Shown here in pieces: positions 9,090 through 17,344 of a DNA stretch of 64,000 bases. A program made the translations under genes and the position numbers. The notes beneath the pieces were generated by a model. The model worked only from the letters and a program-made list of their open reading frames with translations, did no database searches and had not been told where the DNA came from. Origin of the DNA: CALODL01 sp942492115 (GTDB lineage: Bacteria > Planctomycetota > Phycisphaerae > UBA1845 > CAIVHJ01); NCBI GenBank assembly GCA_942492115.1, contig CALODL010000012.1, forward strand, positions 248,001 through 312,000, written 5' to 3'. Numbering within the stretch: the stretch's first letter is position 1; every line of letters starts with the position of its first letter.

Positions 9090-9556
9090 TCCGTAAGTGC
9101 CTGCTCATCCTGTCGATCGTGGGTGTCGTCAGCAGCGTGACACTTTGGGCGACCAGCTACTTGGGCATTCGCTATGCTGGATCCAATACCTCGATCTCAC
9201 TGGCTTCGGGGGCTGTGATCATCATACAGGGTCAAGTCAATCGGACTGGGCAGTTCGTTCTTCAGCAGACCGGACCAGGCCAGTATGAGGGCTACAGGAC
9301 CTCAACTTCGAATCGAGTGACTGTCGACGGCTTCACCGGGTTCAGAACGATGTGGCTCCCGGCTGTCAAAACCAATCCACTCAGACTGCGTGTCCCCATT
9401 TGGATCATCATGGCGTTGTTTCTTGGTGTCTGGGGATTGATTCGAGTTGCGGTTCGGCTCCGACCACCAGGGGCCTGTTCCTCATGTGGCTACGACCTTC
9501 GCGGCTCTCAAGAAGTATGTCCCGAGTGCGGTCACACCATGGAGACGGTTAAGTGA
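9086..9556 (+). CDS. array member 3: zinc-ribbon membrane protein (duplicate of member 16)
   Basis: 156 residues with GTG start (VIRKCLLILSIVG) in the GTGA overlap. Helix 1 about 5-24, an outside domain containing SLASGAVIIIQG and GFTGFRTMWLP, helix 2 from about 108, ribbon CSSCGYDLRGSQEVCPECG, tail HTMETVK. Nearly identical in DNA and protein to member 16 at 15118-15582, much closer than to its neighbours, so the two are recent copies or are homogenised by gene conversion. Confidence 0.8.
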   Translation: MIRKCLLILSIVGVVSSVTLWATSYLGIRYAGSNTSISLASGAVIIIQGQVNRTGQFVLQQTGPGQYEGYRTSTSNRVTVDGFTGFRTMWLPAVKTNPLRLRVPIWIIMALFLGVWGLIRVAVRLRPPGACSSCGYDLRGSQEVCPECGHTMETVK

Positions 9557-10026
9557 TCCGCAAGTGCCTGCTCATCTTGTCGATCGTGGGATTGGTCCTG
9601 AGCGTGGGGCTGTGGGGCCTCGGCTTGATATCTAGTCTGAGAGTTTTCGTGTTCAATCCTCGTAGCCAAACGTGTTACATGCTGTTTGTCGAGGGGCACA
9701 AGCTCTACGCAATGAGAGATGCCCCAATCGCTTCGGTCGCAGTGCAAGGACACAGTGTTGAGGTGGGCTTCGCGGCGATTGATCTCATGGTGTGCCTGGG
9801 CGGGGACTACACCTTGGCCCTTGCAGGCAATACACTCGGACGAAAGGCGTTGGTCATACCTCTGTGGTCCTCGCTACTGATATTCGTAGCATCCACGCTC
9901 GTCCTACTCTATTCTCGTGCTCGCCGTCGTCGTCACCTCGGTCTGTGTGTTTCATGCGGGTACGACCTCCGCGGATCAACTGATCAATGCCCAGAGTGCG
10001 GCCACGCCAGGGAGACTGCCACGTGA
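9553..10026 (+). CDS. array member 4: zinc-ribbon membrane protein
   Basis: 157 residues, GTG start in the GTGA overlap with GGAG encoded by the previous tail. N-terminus VIRKCLLILSIVGLVLSVGL, then an outside segment of about 80 residues unlike its neighbours, second helix starting VIPLW (about 107-126), basic stretch, ribbon CVSCGYDLRGSTDQCPECG, tail HARETAT. Function unknown; the shared ends and different middle are typical of the array. Confidence 0.75.
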   Translation: MIRKCLLILSIVGLVLSVGLWGLGLISSLRVFVFNPRSQTCYMLFVEGHKLYAMRDAPIASVAVQGHSVEVGFAAIDLMVCLGGDYTLALAGNTLGRKALVIPLWSSLLIFVASTLVLLYSRARRRRHLGLCVSCGYDLRGSTDQCPECGHARETAT

Positions 10027-10310
10027 TTCGCCTCTCCCTCCACGTCCTGAGTGCCGTTGCGATCCTGATGCTGGTCCGAGCATTCTGGCTCAGGATCATC
10101 GATTACGGCACCACGCGTGACTTGTGGGTTCCTGCCGCATTGACGATTCTTTCCCTGGTCACTTTGTACTGCATGGCTTACAGACCGTTGACCCTTGCCG
10201 TTCATCACCATCGTCGCCACCATGGCAAGTGTATCGAGTGCGGCTACGACCTCCGCGGTTCTGACGGATGCTGTCCCGAATGCGGCCACACCATGGAGCC
10301 CGCAAAGTGA
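10023..10310 (+). CDS. array member 5: minimal zinc-ribbon membrane protein
   Basis: 95 residues, GTG start at 10023. The shortest intact member: helix 1, about ten residues outside, helix 2, a His-rich basic stretch (HHHRRHH) and the ribbon CIECGYDLRGSDGCCPECG with tail HTMEPAK. It lacks the variable outside domain, which shows the two helices plus ribbon are the core unit. GTGA overlaps on both sides. Confidence 0.75.
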   Translation: MIRLSLHVLSAVAILMLVRAFWLRIIDYGTTRDLWVPAALTILSLVTLYCMAYRPLTLAVHHHRRHHGKCIECGYDLRGSDGCCPECGHTMEPAK

Positions 10311-10792
10311 TCCGCAAGACCCTGCTCATCCTGTCGATCGTGGGCTTCATAGTTAGCCTCGGACTGTGGATCCGTAGCAACTGGCAGTACACCCAGGTGT
10401 TCACCTCGAATCAACTCCAGCTCTACAAGGGCGAACTGCTGTGGAGTCATTGGTTGTGGTCACCGACTCAAACCCAACAGCTACACGACCAGCCTAAGAT
10501 GATGTGGAGATTTGGATGGTCAATGCCTCCGTCTGCCATGCGGGAAAGCAAGCCGGACCTCGAAATACCGGGGGTGGCAAGACTATGGCATCGGTCGTCG
10601 CATTGGACTGCCGCGATCAAGTTATGGTTGCCGACGTTGTTCTTTGCAGCATGTGCGACCTGTATTCTACGCAGTCTCTTGCGTCATCGCGGCGTGAGAC
10701 TCTGTCAGTTGTGCGGCTATGACCTACGAGGTTCGGCTGACATCTGCCCTGAGTGTGGCAAATCTGTGGGGGCAACAGGAAGTGCGTCCTAA
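10307..10792 (+). CDS. array member 6: zinc-ribbon membrane protein (subfamily with member 11)
   Basis: 161 residues, GTG start in the GTGA overlap. Outside segment has LYKGELLWSHW, a Met/Pro-rich MPPSAMRESKPDLEIPG and a Trp-rich end. Helix 2 about 108-125, ribbon CQLCGYDLRGSADICPECG, tail KSVGATGSAS without the MExAK motif. The outside domain closely matches member 11 (ARLWH/KLWYGPSSWTVA region), marking a subfamily split across the array. The next junction is one of the few that is not a simple 4-nt overlap. Confidence 0.75.
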   Translation: MIRKTLLILSIVGFIVSLGLWIRSNWQYTQVFTSNQLQLYKGELLWSHWLWSPTQTQQLHDQPKMMWRFGWSMPPSAMRESKPDLEIPGVARLWHRSSHWTAAIKLWLPTLFFAACATCILRSLLRHRGVRLCQLCGYDLRGSADICPECGKSVGATGSAS

Positions 10793-11195
10793 TGGAACAC
10801 TCAAGACGCTGCTGAACAATCCAGTCGTCGCATATGCTTCTGCTTGCTGGGTGTCCGACCTTGCCCTCCTGGCTCTGGTTTGTCGCGAAGAAGCAATACA
10901 TCCGTTGGCCGTCATAGTCCTGCTTCTTTCTCCCATCCTGCTTCCAATCCGCTACTGTTACTATTTGATCGACCGGGTGTTTGGCCCTTTTCGTGATTCT
11001 CCGAGCAATCTTGAGATACTGCTGTCATTGGGAGTGTTCCTGGTCGTATTCGCGGGACTGCGGATTCCGGCGTACGTTCATCAAGTTCGTAGTCGCCGTA
11101 GAGAACAAGGGCTCTGTGTGAAGTGTGCATACGACCTGCAGGGCTCACCGGGAGCCTGTCCCGAATGCGGCCACGCCATGGAGCCCGCAAAGTGA
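10782..11195 (+). CDS. array member 7: zinc-ribbon membrane protein with unusual N-terminus
   Basis: About 137 residues if started at the GTG at 10782; the start is uncertain because the frame stays open further upstream inside member 6. The expected overlap start (ATG at 10792, TAATG) is in a frame that stops after 7 codons, hinting at a small frame change near the start. It lacks the VIRK N-terminus; it has two hydrophobic segments plus a third before the ribbon CVKCAYDLQGSPGACPECG and tail HAMEPAK. Confidence 0.6.
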   Translation: MRPNGTLKTLLNNPVVAYASACWVSDLALLALVCREEAIHPLAVIVLLLSPILLPIRYCYYLIDRVFGPFRDSPSNLEILLSLGVFLVVFAGLRIPAYVHQVRSRRREQGLCVKCAYDLQGSPGACPECGHAMEPAK

Positions 11196-11647
11196 TCCGC
11201 AAGGCCCTGCTCATCCTGTCGATCGTCGGGCTCGCGTTGAGTATTACGCTGTTGGGCCTGAGTTACCTTCGCATCAGCTATGTGAGCGATTCGCTCCACG
11301 TCATGTTGGCCAGGGGCGGCGTGGAATACAGTGCTACGACTGGAGATTCTTGGTACGGATCCTGGGGCAAAGGGTTGTACTGCAAAGGGTACGACGGCCT
11401 GGCTACGACGTTTGACCTGCTGTCCAGCAAGACCTACAGCGGTACCAGGCTTGACGATTGGAGCGTCCACGTGCCGCTGGTTCCTGTGGTCTTCATGCTA
11501 GCCGTGTCGACGATGATCCTGGCGTGGCCCGACATTCGCCAATACCGTAGGAACCGACGAGGCCAATGCGTGTACTGCGGTTACGATCTCCGCGGATCGA
11601 CCGATCAATGTCCCGAATGCGGTCAAACCAGGGAGACGGCAACGTGA
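11192..11647 (+). CDS. array member 8: zinc-ribbon membrane protein
   Basis: 151 residues, GTG start (VIRKALLILSIVG) in the GTGA overlap. Outside segment of about 75 residues with GKGLYCKGYDGLATTFD, an array-type G-Y-x-G-L-x-T motif. Helix 2 about 101-119, ribbon CVYCGYDLRGSTDQCPECG, tail QTRETAT carrying GGAG for the next gene. Function unknown. Confidence 0.75.
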   Translation: MIRKALLILSIVGLALSITLLGLSYLRISYVSDSLHVMLARGGVEYSATTGDSWYGSWGKGLYCKGYDGLATTFDLLSSKTYSGTRLDDWSVHVPLVPVVFMLAVSTMILAWPDIRQYRRNRRGQCVYCGYDLRGSTDQCPECGQTRETAT

Positions 11648-12246
11648 TCCGGAAGAGCATGCTCACCCTCTCGATCGTGGGGCTGGTTCTGAGTGTGGGA
11701 CTGTGGGGAGCCAGTTACTACACCGTCATGCTGATAGTATCTGCGAGTGGCCCAGTGTGTGCCTTGAGCGAAGGGTGTGTGCAGGTCAATTGGGCCGGCC
11801 TACCAGCTCAGCAGCCCCTTCCGAGCAACTACGCCACCCTGCCAGCAGGTACAGTCATGCTGACGGATCTGGTTCTGACCGGAAATAGCCACACGCTCTC
11901 CGGGAGGGCCACGACAATCAAGGGGCCGGTGGCAACTGACCTGTTTCATGATGGAGCGGCGTGGAGAGCAAGCACGCTGACGTACAGGACAGGATTGGCC
12001 TGGAAAGGCTTCAGCGGCTGGTCGACTCGCTGGAAGCCGCAGCTGATTTTGGGGACACCAACACGAAGACAGATACAGCTGCCTCTATGGATTCCGACGA
12101 TGCTGTGCCTGCTCGGCGTGTTGTTTCGGGGCCGACTGGCACTGCGGCGGCATGTCCTTGGCTTGTGTGTGTGCTGCGGATACGACCTCCGCGGATCTTC
12201 GGACAAGTGCCCCGAATGCGGCCACCCCTTGGAGACGGCAACATGA
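11644..12246 (+). CDS. array member 9: zinc-ribbon membrane protein, large outside domain
   Basis: 200 residues, GTG start (VIRKSMLTLSIVG). It has the longest outside domain of the single-ribbon members, about 115 residues, rich in Thr/Ser/Leu beta-type sequence and ending in GFSGWSTRWKP. Helix 2 begins QLPLWIP (about 149), ribbon CVCCGYDLRGSSDKCPECG, tail HPLETAT. The stop overlaps the next start as ATGA. Confidence 0.75.
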   Translation: MIRKSMLTLSIVGLVLSVGLWGASYYTVMLIVSASGPVCALSEGCVQVNWAGLPAQQPLPSNYATLPAGTVMLTDLVLTGNSHTLSGRATTIKGPVATDLFHDGAAWRASTLTYRTGLAWKGFSGWSTRWKPQLILGTPTRRQIQLPLWIPTMLCLLGVLFRGRLALRRHVLGLCVCCGYDLRGSSDKCPECGHPLETAT

Positions 12247-12707
12247 TCCGCAAGAGCCTGCTCATCCTGTCGACCATGTTGGCCTGCACTTGCATCGTAC
12301 TGATGTTGTTCACAGTCTTCTGCAGTATGTTTGTTCTCTGCAAGCCTGTTAGCATTGCATGTAGTTTGGTAGATGGAGCAGCAGTTATCGCGTGGGCTGG
12401 CCTTCCGCCTGGCTCTGGCCGCTGGATGTGTAATTTTGGCTGGTCTAACGATCGCGTGGGTGTGGGTATGGTTGTTCCCTTTTGGTCGAGCAATATGGTT
12501 AGCATTCCACTATGGATATTCACTGTTGGCTTTGCCTCTCCGTTGTTGTACTTGATTCGGCGAATCGAACGACGGCATGGGCTCGGACTATGCGTGGTCT
12601 GCGGATATGACTCACGTGGGTCGGGTGACCGGTGCCCAGAATGTGGTGCCCGCCGAAATGAATCTACGTGGCAACTCCTGTCCAGGATCTTGAGGGGGCC
12701 CAGGTGA
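12243..12707 (+). CDS. array member 10: zinc-ribbon membrane protein with C-terminal extension
   Basis: 154 residues, ATG start in an ATGA overlap (MIRKSLLILSTM). Outside segment about 70 residues with VDGAAVIAWAGL; helix 2 from about 100 (IPLWIF). The ribbon is CVVCGYDSRGSGDRCPECG, with Ser replacing the usual Leu of DLRGS. Unlike most members it continues 19 residues after the ribbon with a basic, Trp-containing tail. A GGGGG run provides the ribosome-binding site for member 11. Confidence 0.75.
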   Translation: MIRKSLLILSTMLACTCIVLMLFTVFCSMFVLCKPVSIACSLVDGAAVIAWAGLPPGSGRWMCNFGWSNDRVGVGMVVPFWSSNMVSIPLWIFTVGFASPLLYLIRRIERRHGLGLCVVCGYDSRGSGDRCPECGARRNESTWQLLSRILRGPR

Positions 12708-13234
12708 TTCGCAAGACCCTGCTCATCCTATCGGCCGTGGGGTTCGTGGTCAGCCTCGTAGCATGGATAGCAAGCCACTGGCAATTGGCTCTTACGTTTT
12801 CTCAGAATCAGGTTTCGATTGACAACGGTGAGATTCGGTGGATTCACTGGTCCAGGCCAACACCGATACAGCCCGAACCGTCCCCGTCGCCCCAAGCACA
12901 CTCACGGGACACGGCTTTGGGATGGTCGTTCGTCTTCGTGGACCAGTCGGCGACTTCAAACATGGCTCTCTCGATACCTCCCAGTGTGATGGGGCCAGTC
13001 AAACCGAATCTTGCACTCCCGGGTTTTGCAAAGTTGTGGTACGGCCCATCAAGTTGGACTGTGGCGGCACGACTATGGTTTTCGACGCTGATCTTTGCTG
13101 CATCGTCTGCCTGGATGTGGCGTTCGGCGTTTCGATATCGTGGAGTTGGGCTGTGCAAGTCGTGTGGCTACGACCTCCGTGGCTCAGAGGGCTCGTGTCC
13201 CGAGTGCGGCCACACGATGGAGTCGGCACAGTGA
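12704..13234 (+). CDS. array member 11: zinc-ribbon membrane protein (subfamily with member 6)
   Basis: 176 residues, GTG start (VIRKTLLILSAVG). Outside domain of about 95 residues has VSIDNGEIRWIHW, a Pro-rich insert and LPGFAKLWYGPSSWTVA, aligning with member 6 but with an extra Pro/Ser stretch. Helix 2 about 126-143, ribbon CKSCGYDLRGSEGSCPECG, tail HTMESAQ. GTGA overlaps on both sides. Confidence 0.75.
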   Translation: MIRKTLLILSAVGFVVSLVAWIASHWQLALTFSQNQVSIDNGEIRWIHWSRPTPIQPEPSPSPQAHSRDTALGWSFVFVDQSATSNMALSIPPSVMGPVKPNLALPGFAKLWYGPSSWTVAARLWFSTLIFAASSAWMWRSAFRYRGVGLCKSCGYDLRGSEGSCPECGHTMESAQ

Positions 13235-13752
13235 TCCGCAAGAGCCTGCTCATCCTGTCGATCACGGGGTTGGTAGTCAGTGCCGGGCTGTGGGTGGCCA
13301 GTTACTTCTACGTTCAGTACAGAAACAAGCCGCTATGCATCACGCTTCGCGGTGGGGCAATTCACTGGACGCACACGGACCGAACACAAATAGAGCACAA
13401 GCTCGAACAGTACATTGAGCAGGTTCGTGTGGATCCGAGTGCCGTGCCTGATCCCGAAGAGACCATCGCACATTTCACTAGACAACTCGATGGCAAGTAC
13501 TTCGCGGCATTTGGATATGATAATCTTGAGACGTGGTGGTGGCCTGAGGCAAGAACGAACCCACTCTTCATCGTGGTTCCTCTGTGGATGCCCGTTGCCT
13601 TATGTGGTGCGGCGGCTATCTGGGCCATGTTGCCCATTGCACGTCGTCACCGCCTCATTCGCCTTGGCCGGTGTGCGGTTTGCGGCTACGACCTACGCAG
13701 CTCATCGGACGCTTGCCCGGAATGCGGCCATGCCACGGAGACCGCCCTGTGA
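13231..13752 (+). CDS. array member 12: zinc-ribbon membrane protein
   Basis: 173 residues, GTG start (VIRKSLLILSITG). Outside domain of about 90 residues with LRGGAIHWTH near its start and FGYDNLETWWWPEARTNP before helix 2 (VVPLWMP, about 112-132). The middle is Glu/Gln-rich and probably helical, unlike other members. Ribbon CAVCGYDLRSSSDACPECG (RSS instead of RGS), tail HATETAL. Confidence 0.75.
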   Translation: MIRKSLLILSITGLVVSAGLWVASYFYVQYRNKPLCITLRGGAIHWTHTDRTQIEHKLEQYIEQVRVDPSAVPDPEETIAHFTRQLDGKYFAAFGYDNLETWWWPEARTNPLFIVVPLWMPVALCGAAAIWAMLPIARRHRLIRLGRCAVCGYDLRSSSDACPECGHATETAL

Positions 13753-14120
13753 TCCGGCGTGTGGTGTTCATCATGAGCGTTGTGGGATTGATGGGCACGG
13801 GTTGGTTATGGCTGCGACTTCCTCCCAGCGAGCCCAACAAAGTCCCGTTCGCCACGGTCGGTACCATCGGGCCTACAGAGATAGTGCTGATTCGAGGGTT
13901 CCACTTGCCGCGGTTCATGCGGTGGCAAAACAAGAACAGGTGGTTTTGTGTTCCATTCTGGATTCCGTTTACGATTCTTGGGGCATGGCCTGTTTGCTTT
14001 CTCATCAAGGCTACAAGTAGGTTCGCCAGGAAGCACAGAGGCTTGTGCCCTGCATGCGGCTACGACCTCAGCGGCTCACCAGAAGCATGTCCAGAGTGCG
14101 GGGAGGAGATTGCCCGGTGA
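13749..14120 (+). CDS. array member 13: short zinc-ribbon membrane protein
   Basis: 123 residues, GTG start (VIRRVVFIMSVVG) in the GTGA overlap. Short outside segment of about 45 residues containing IGPTEIVLIRG, helix 2 from VPFWIP (about 69-88), ribbon CPACGYDLSGSPEACPECG with Ser replacing the conserved Arg, tail EEIAR. The tail DNA GGGGAGGAG is the ribosome-binding site of member 14. Confidence 0.75.
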   Translation: MIRRVVFIMSVVGLMGTGWLWLRLPPSEPNKVPFATVGTIGPTEIVLIRGFHLPRFMRWQNKNRWFCVPFWIPFTILGAWPVCFLIKATSRFARKHRGLCPACGYDLSGSPEACPECGEEIAR

Positions 14121-14578
14121 TCCGCAAGGGCCCCCTCATCCTGTCAATCGGAGGGTTGATCCTGAGTGTCGGCCTGTGGGGAGTAAGTTACTGGAGCTTT
14201 GGTTATGGTCATTACCGTTTCGACTGTGGCGTCTACCAAGGCTGCCTCTATGTGTCCGACAAGGATATTCCGGCCAAGTTTTGGCACTACCATATCAACG
14301 GTTGGCAGTTGGGAAGTTATCAGGGCCTGGAAACTCGCTGGGTTCCGCACATGAGATCATCTTGGCCTGGTCGGATTGAGTACTTCCTGCCATTGTGGTT
14401 GCCAGCTGTGCTCTTCGCCGTGTATCCCGCGTTGGTTTCCGCAAGGCTCTTCCGTCGCTGGCGTGTGGGTCAAACTGGCTTGTGTCCGTCCTGCTCGTAC
14501 AACTTGACGGGATCGAAGAGCGCCCGCTGTCCCGAGTGCGGCCAACCACTTCTGGAGCGATCCAGTTGTAACGCGTAG
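14117..14578 (+). CDS. array member 14: zinc-ribbon membrane protein
   Basis: 153 residues, GTG start (VIRKGPLILSIGG). Outside domain has YQGCLYVSDKD and SYQGLETRWVP, related to the first half of member 22. Helix 2 begins FLPLWLP (about 91). Ribbon CPSCSYNLTGSKSARCPECG is one residue longer between Cys pairs than usual, with tail QPLLERSSCNA. A 21-nt gap follows, one of few breaks in the overlap chain. Confidence 0.75.
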   Translation: MIRKGPLILSIGGLILSVGLWGVSYWSFGYGHYRFDCGVYQGCLYVSDKDIPAKFWHYHINGWQLGSYQGLETRWVPHMRSSWPGRIEYFLPLWLPAVLFAVYPALVSARLFRRWRVGQTGLCPSCSYNLTGSKSARCPECGQPLLERSSCNA

Positions 14579-14599
14579 CCCTGCTATGCTGGATGTTGG

Positions 14600-15121
14600 A
14601 TGATCTTACTTGTGATCAAACTTGTGTCGGTCGCCTTCTTGGCCGTGCTGCTGCTCGCTCTGAGTGGGACCAACGCCAGGCTCACGGCGGCGAGCAAGTG
14701 TGTATTTCGATTAACCACTGTCCTGGTGGTCGTATTCACCATTGCAAGCTTCTTCAATATCGACTGGAAGTCATGGCCTTCCTATCGGGGAGTATCACTA
14801 TCCCAGGGAAGTGTAGCCGTCTTCTGGGGCCAGGTTACCCGACGGCAACCGACTACAGGTATACATGTCTACGGCTTCAGCAGTCTAGAGTTCACGCCGA
14901 TGCTCCCTGAAGTACGCATCACTCCAATGACCAAGAGCGGCCTGGTCACGATTCCGCTGTGGATCGTGTTTCTCGCTGCACTGTCGGGATGGATCTACAC
15001 GGGCTATTTGGAGAAGCGACGGACCATGGAGTTGCATCAATGCCCGTCATGCAAGTACGACTTGCGTGGTTCGACGGACACATGCCCCGAGTGCGGTCAC
15101 ACCATGGAGGCGGCCAAGTGA
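14600..15121 (+). CDS. array member 15: three-helix zinc-ribbon membrane protein
   Basis: 173 residues, ATG start at 14600. The N-terminus has two hydrophobic segments (about 3-20 and 36-52) instead of the single VIRK helix, so the head differs from its neighbours while the rest is typical: SLSQGSVAVFWG, FSSLEFTPM, helix IPLWIVF, ribbon CPSCKYDLRGSTDTCPECG, tail HTMEAAK. GTGA overlap with member 16. Confidence 0.75.
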   Translation: MILLVIKLVSVAFLAVLLLALSGTNARLTAASKCVFRLTTVLVVVFTIASFFNIDWKSWPSYRGVSLSQGSVAVFWGQVTRRQPTTGIHVYGFSSLEFTPMLPEVRITPMTKSGLVTIPLWIVFLAALSGWIYTGYLEKRRTMELHQCPSCKYDLRGSTDTCPECGHTMEAAK

Positions 15122-15582
15122 TCCGCAAGAGCCTGCTCACCTTGTCGGTCGTGGGTGTCGTCAGCAGCGTGACACTATGGGCGGGCAGCTACTTGGGCAT
15201 TCGCTATGCTGGATCAAATACCTCGATCTCGCTGGCTTCTGGGGCTGTGATCATCATACAGGGTCAAGTCAATCGGACTGGGCAGTTCGTTCTTCAGCAG
15301 ACCGGACCAGGCCAGTACGAGGGCTACACGACATCGACTTCAAATCGAGTGACTGTCGAAGGCTTCACCGGGTTCAGAACGATGTGGCTTCCGACTGTCA
15401 AAACCAATCCGCTCAGACTGCGTGTCCCCATTTGGATCATCATGGCGTTGTTTCTTGGTGTCTGGGGACTGATTCGAGTTGCGGTTCGGCCACGACCACC
15501 AGAGGCCTGTTCCTCATGCGGGTACGACCTCCGCGGCTCAGAAGGTGCGTGTCCTGAGTGTGGCGAGGAGATCGCAGTATGA
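15118..15582 (+). CDS. array member 16: zinc-ribbon membrane protein (duplicate of member 3)
   Basis: 154 residues, GTG start (VIRKSLLTLSVVG). Almost the same as member 3 from the end of helix 1 to the ribbon, with only scattered, mostly synonymous differences. The extreme ends differ: the head matches the common array type and the tail is EEIAV instead of HTMETVK. This mosaic fits gene conversion or a duplication with recombined ends. Ribbon CSSCGYDLRGSEGACPECG. ATGA overlap follows. Confidence 0.8.
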   Translation: MIRKSLLTLSVVGVVSSVTLWAGSYLGIRYAGSNTSISLASGAVIIIQGQVNRTGQFVLQQTGPGQYEGYTTSTSNRVTVEGFTGFRTMWLPTVKTNPLRLRVPIWIIMALFLGVWGLIRVAVRPRPPEACSSCGYDLRGSEGACPECGEEIAV

Positions 15583-16139
15583 GACGTCGCGTTGCCTACA
15601 GAATTTCCCTCGCCTTCCTGATCATCAGCCTGACGGCTTGGGTAACTAGCAGTCTCTACTCCATAGGATATCTTCCGAGGTCAAGGGCTTGGAAAGTGGG
15701 AGCCGGTAGGGGCTGCTTGAGACTGCTATGGCCGGACAAGCAATTCCCAGAATCTGACAAGGCAGAAGCAGGCTCTATTCACATGACGTCCTCCTCTAGT
15801 CCGTTCTTCGGGGACAAGAGGGCAGTGTTCGCCGCTCCAGGTATACAATTCGTCCATACTCGCTACGGGGCAGACATCATCCCGCGAGCCGAATCCGACC
15901 TTGCACGCTTCTGTGGTTTTCCAAGTTCAATGATCGGTTTGGCTAGCGGCACATTTGTTTCAATTCCACTTTGGATTCCAACAGGAGTGGCAGGAGTTTT
16001 GTTTCTGTGGAGTTGGGAACCCCGTCGACGCCGACGCGAACGGTTGGGCCTGTGCCTTGCGTGCGGTTACGACCTCCGCGGCTCGACGGACCAGTGTCCA
16101 GAATGTGGTCATGAATCTGAATTCGGTAGTCAACGATGA
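15579..16139 (+). CDS. array member 17: zinc-ribbon membrane protein
   Basis: 186 residues, ATG start in an ATGA overlap (MRRRVAYRISLAFLIISL). Outside domain of about 105 residues with no close partner in the array. Helix 2 from SIPLWIP (about 133-150), basic stretch RRRRR-like, ribbon CLACGYDLRGSTDQCPECG, tail HESEFGSQR. ATGA overlap follows. Confidence 0.75.
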   Translation: MRRRVAYRISLAFLIISLTAWVTSSLYSIGYLPRSRAWKVGAGRGCLRLLWPDKQFPESDKAEAGSIHMTSSSSPFFGDKRAVFAAPGIQFVHTRYGADIIPRAESDLARFCGFPSSMIGLASGTFVSIPLWIPTGVAGVLFLWSWEPRRRRRERLGLCLACGYDLRGSTDQCPECGHESEFGSQR

Positions 16140-16660
16140 AGGCCCACGGATCACTAGTGTCTAGTAGAATGCTGAGAACGCACCCGCAAATCGCATCATG
16201 TGTGGCTTGTTTAGTCGCATTCAGCTGTGGAATCGCGGCCGGTGACTTAGTCGAAGTTCTTTTTAGCCACATCATGCCCTTGCGTCGCCCGGTGCAGAAT
16301 TGGATGACCAATCTCGGCTTGGGCACATACGCAGGATACTATGGTCTCCTCAATTTCTACGTGCCTCATATCCCGCTGAGTCTACTGGCGGGTGCAATCT
16401 GTGGTTTTGTCGCCCCGCGGTCGTGGGTGCGTGTTGTGCTTTGTTATTCTGCGGGCACCATCGCTCTGCGTTGGAATTGGCACTTCTTTACATACCCAAT
16501 CACGTGCGTGGTCCCATTCGTATTCTTCGCAGCCTGGGCATCTTCTCGATGGAGTATTCAGCGGAAGCATCGACAAGAACACAACCTCTGTCTTAAATGC
16601 GGCTACGACCTTCGGGGCTCATCAGGCAACTGGCCCGAATGCGGCCACAAAGGGAAGTGA
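16136..16660 (+). CDS. array member 18: multi-pass protein with damaged zinc ribbon
   Basis: 174 residues, ATG start in an ATGA overlap. Three or four hydrophobic segments (about 18-38, 78-96, 101-116, 124-141) instead of two. The ribbon reads CLKCGYDLRGSSGNWPECG: the third Cys ligand is Trp (TGG in place of TGT/TGC), a one-base change that should abolish normal four-Cys zinc binding. Tail HKGK, whose AAAGGGAAG serves as ribosome-binding site for the next gene, one base after the stop. Confidence 0.7.
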   Translation: MKAHGSLVSSRMLRTHPQIASCVACLVAFSCGIAAGDLVEVLFSHIMPLRRPVQNWMTNLGLGTYAGYYGLLNFYVPHIPLSLLAGAICGFVAPRSWVRVVLCYSAGTIALRWNWHFFTYPITCVVPFVFFAAWASSRWSIQRKHRQEHNLCLKCGYDLRGSSGNWPECGHKGK

Positions 16661-16661
16661 C

Positions 16662-16994
16662 GTGCTCCGTCGTGTCCTACTCATCCTGTGCCAAGTTCCT
16701 TTGGTCGTCAGTATTAGTGGGCTGGCCCTGAGTATCGGCTCCGGTTTTGTTACGTTCAATTACATAGGCACGCGTCCACCGATCCTAAACCTGGTTATCC
16801 CTCGCTGGGCCACTGGGCTTGCGGTTTTCTTCTTCTCTTCTCTTGTACTGTTTGGATTCATAGCCAGGCATCGGGCCAAGGACGCAGACAAGAGACACGA
16901 ACGCGGCCTCTGTGCTGACTGCGGGTACGATCTCCGCGGCTCAGAGGGTGTGTGTCCCGAATGTGGCCACGCCAGGGAGTCGGCAATCAGATGA
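16662..16994 (+). CDS. array member 19: short zinc-ribbon membrane protein
   Basis: 110 residues from the GTG at 16662 (VLRRVLLILCQV). Short outside segment of about 25 residues, helix 2 about 50-66, basic stretch, ribbon CADCGYDLRGSEGVCPECG, tail HARESAIR. Like member 5 it is close to the core unit. ATGA overlap with member 20. Confidence 0.75.
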   Translation: MLRRVLLILCQVPLVVSISGLALSIGSGFVTFNYIGTRPPILNLVIPRWATGLAVFFFSSLVLFGFIARHRAKDADKRHERGLCADCGYDLRGSEGVCPECGHARESAIR

Positions 16995-17344
16995 AATCAA
17001 GGACACGGGTTGGCCTAGCAGCGTTTGTTCTCGGGAATGCGATAGGGTTCGCTCCTTCGGTGCTGTGCCTACTAAAAACTGGCTCGATATTCTGTTACGC
17101 CCATCGTGGATGTTTCATGCCGGGGCTCTTCTTGTCCTACTTCATCGTTGGGTCTCCTGAAGAGTCAGGCGTCATCTGGATGGTAGTGATCAATTGTCTG
17201 ATCTGTGGTGTCCTGTTCGCTGGCATTGCCTTGTTGCTGATGCCCAAACCTGTGGAGGGAGAGGCTAGGAAATGCTCGGGGTGCGGCTACGACCTCCGCG
17301 GCTCACCGGACGCCTGCCCCGAATGCGGCCACAAAGGAAAATGA
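16991..17344 (+). CDS. array member 20: short zinc-ribbon membrane protein
   Basis: 117 residues, ATG start (MKSRTRVGLAAFVLG) in an ATGA overlap. Three hydrophobic segments at about 7-27, 38-52 and 60-85, then ribbon CSGCGYDLRGSPDACPECG and tail HKGK as in member 18. The head is not of the VIRK type. The next start follows the stop directly (TGAATG). Confidence 0.75.
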   Translation: MKSRTRVGLAAFVLGNAIGFAPSVLCLLKTGSIFCYAHRGCFMPGLFLSYFIVGSPEESGVIWMVVINCLICGVLFAGIALLLMPKPVEGEARKCSGCGYDLRGSPDACPECGHKGK

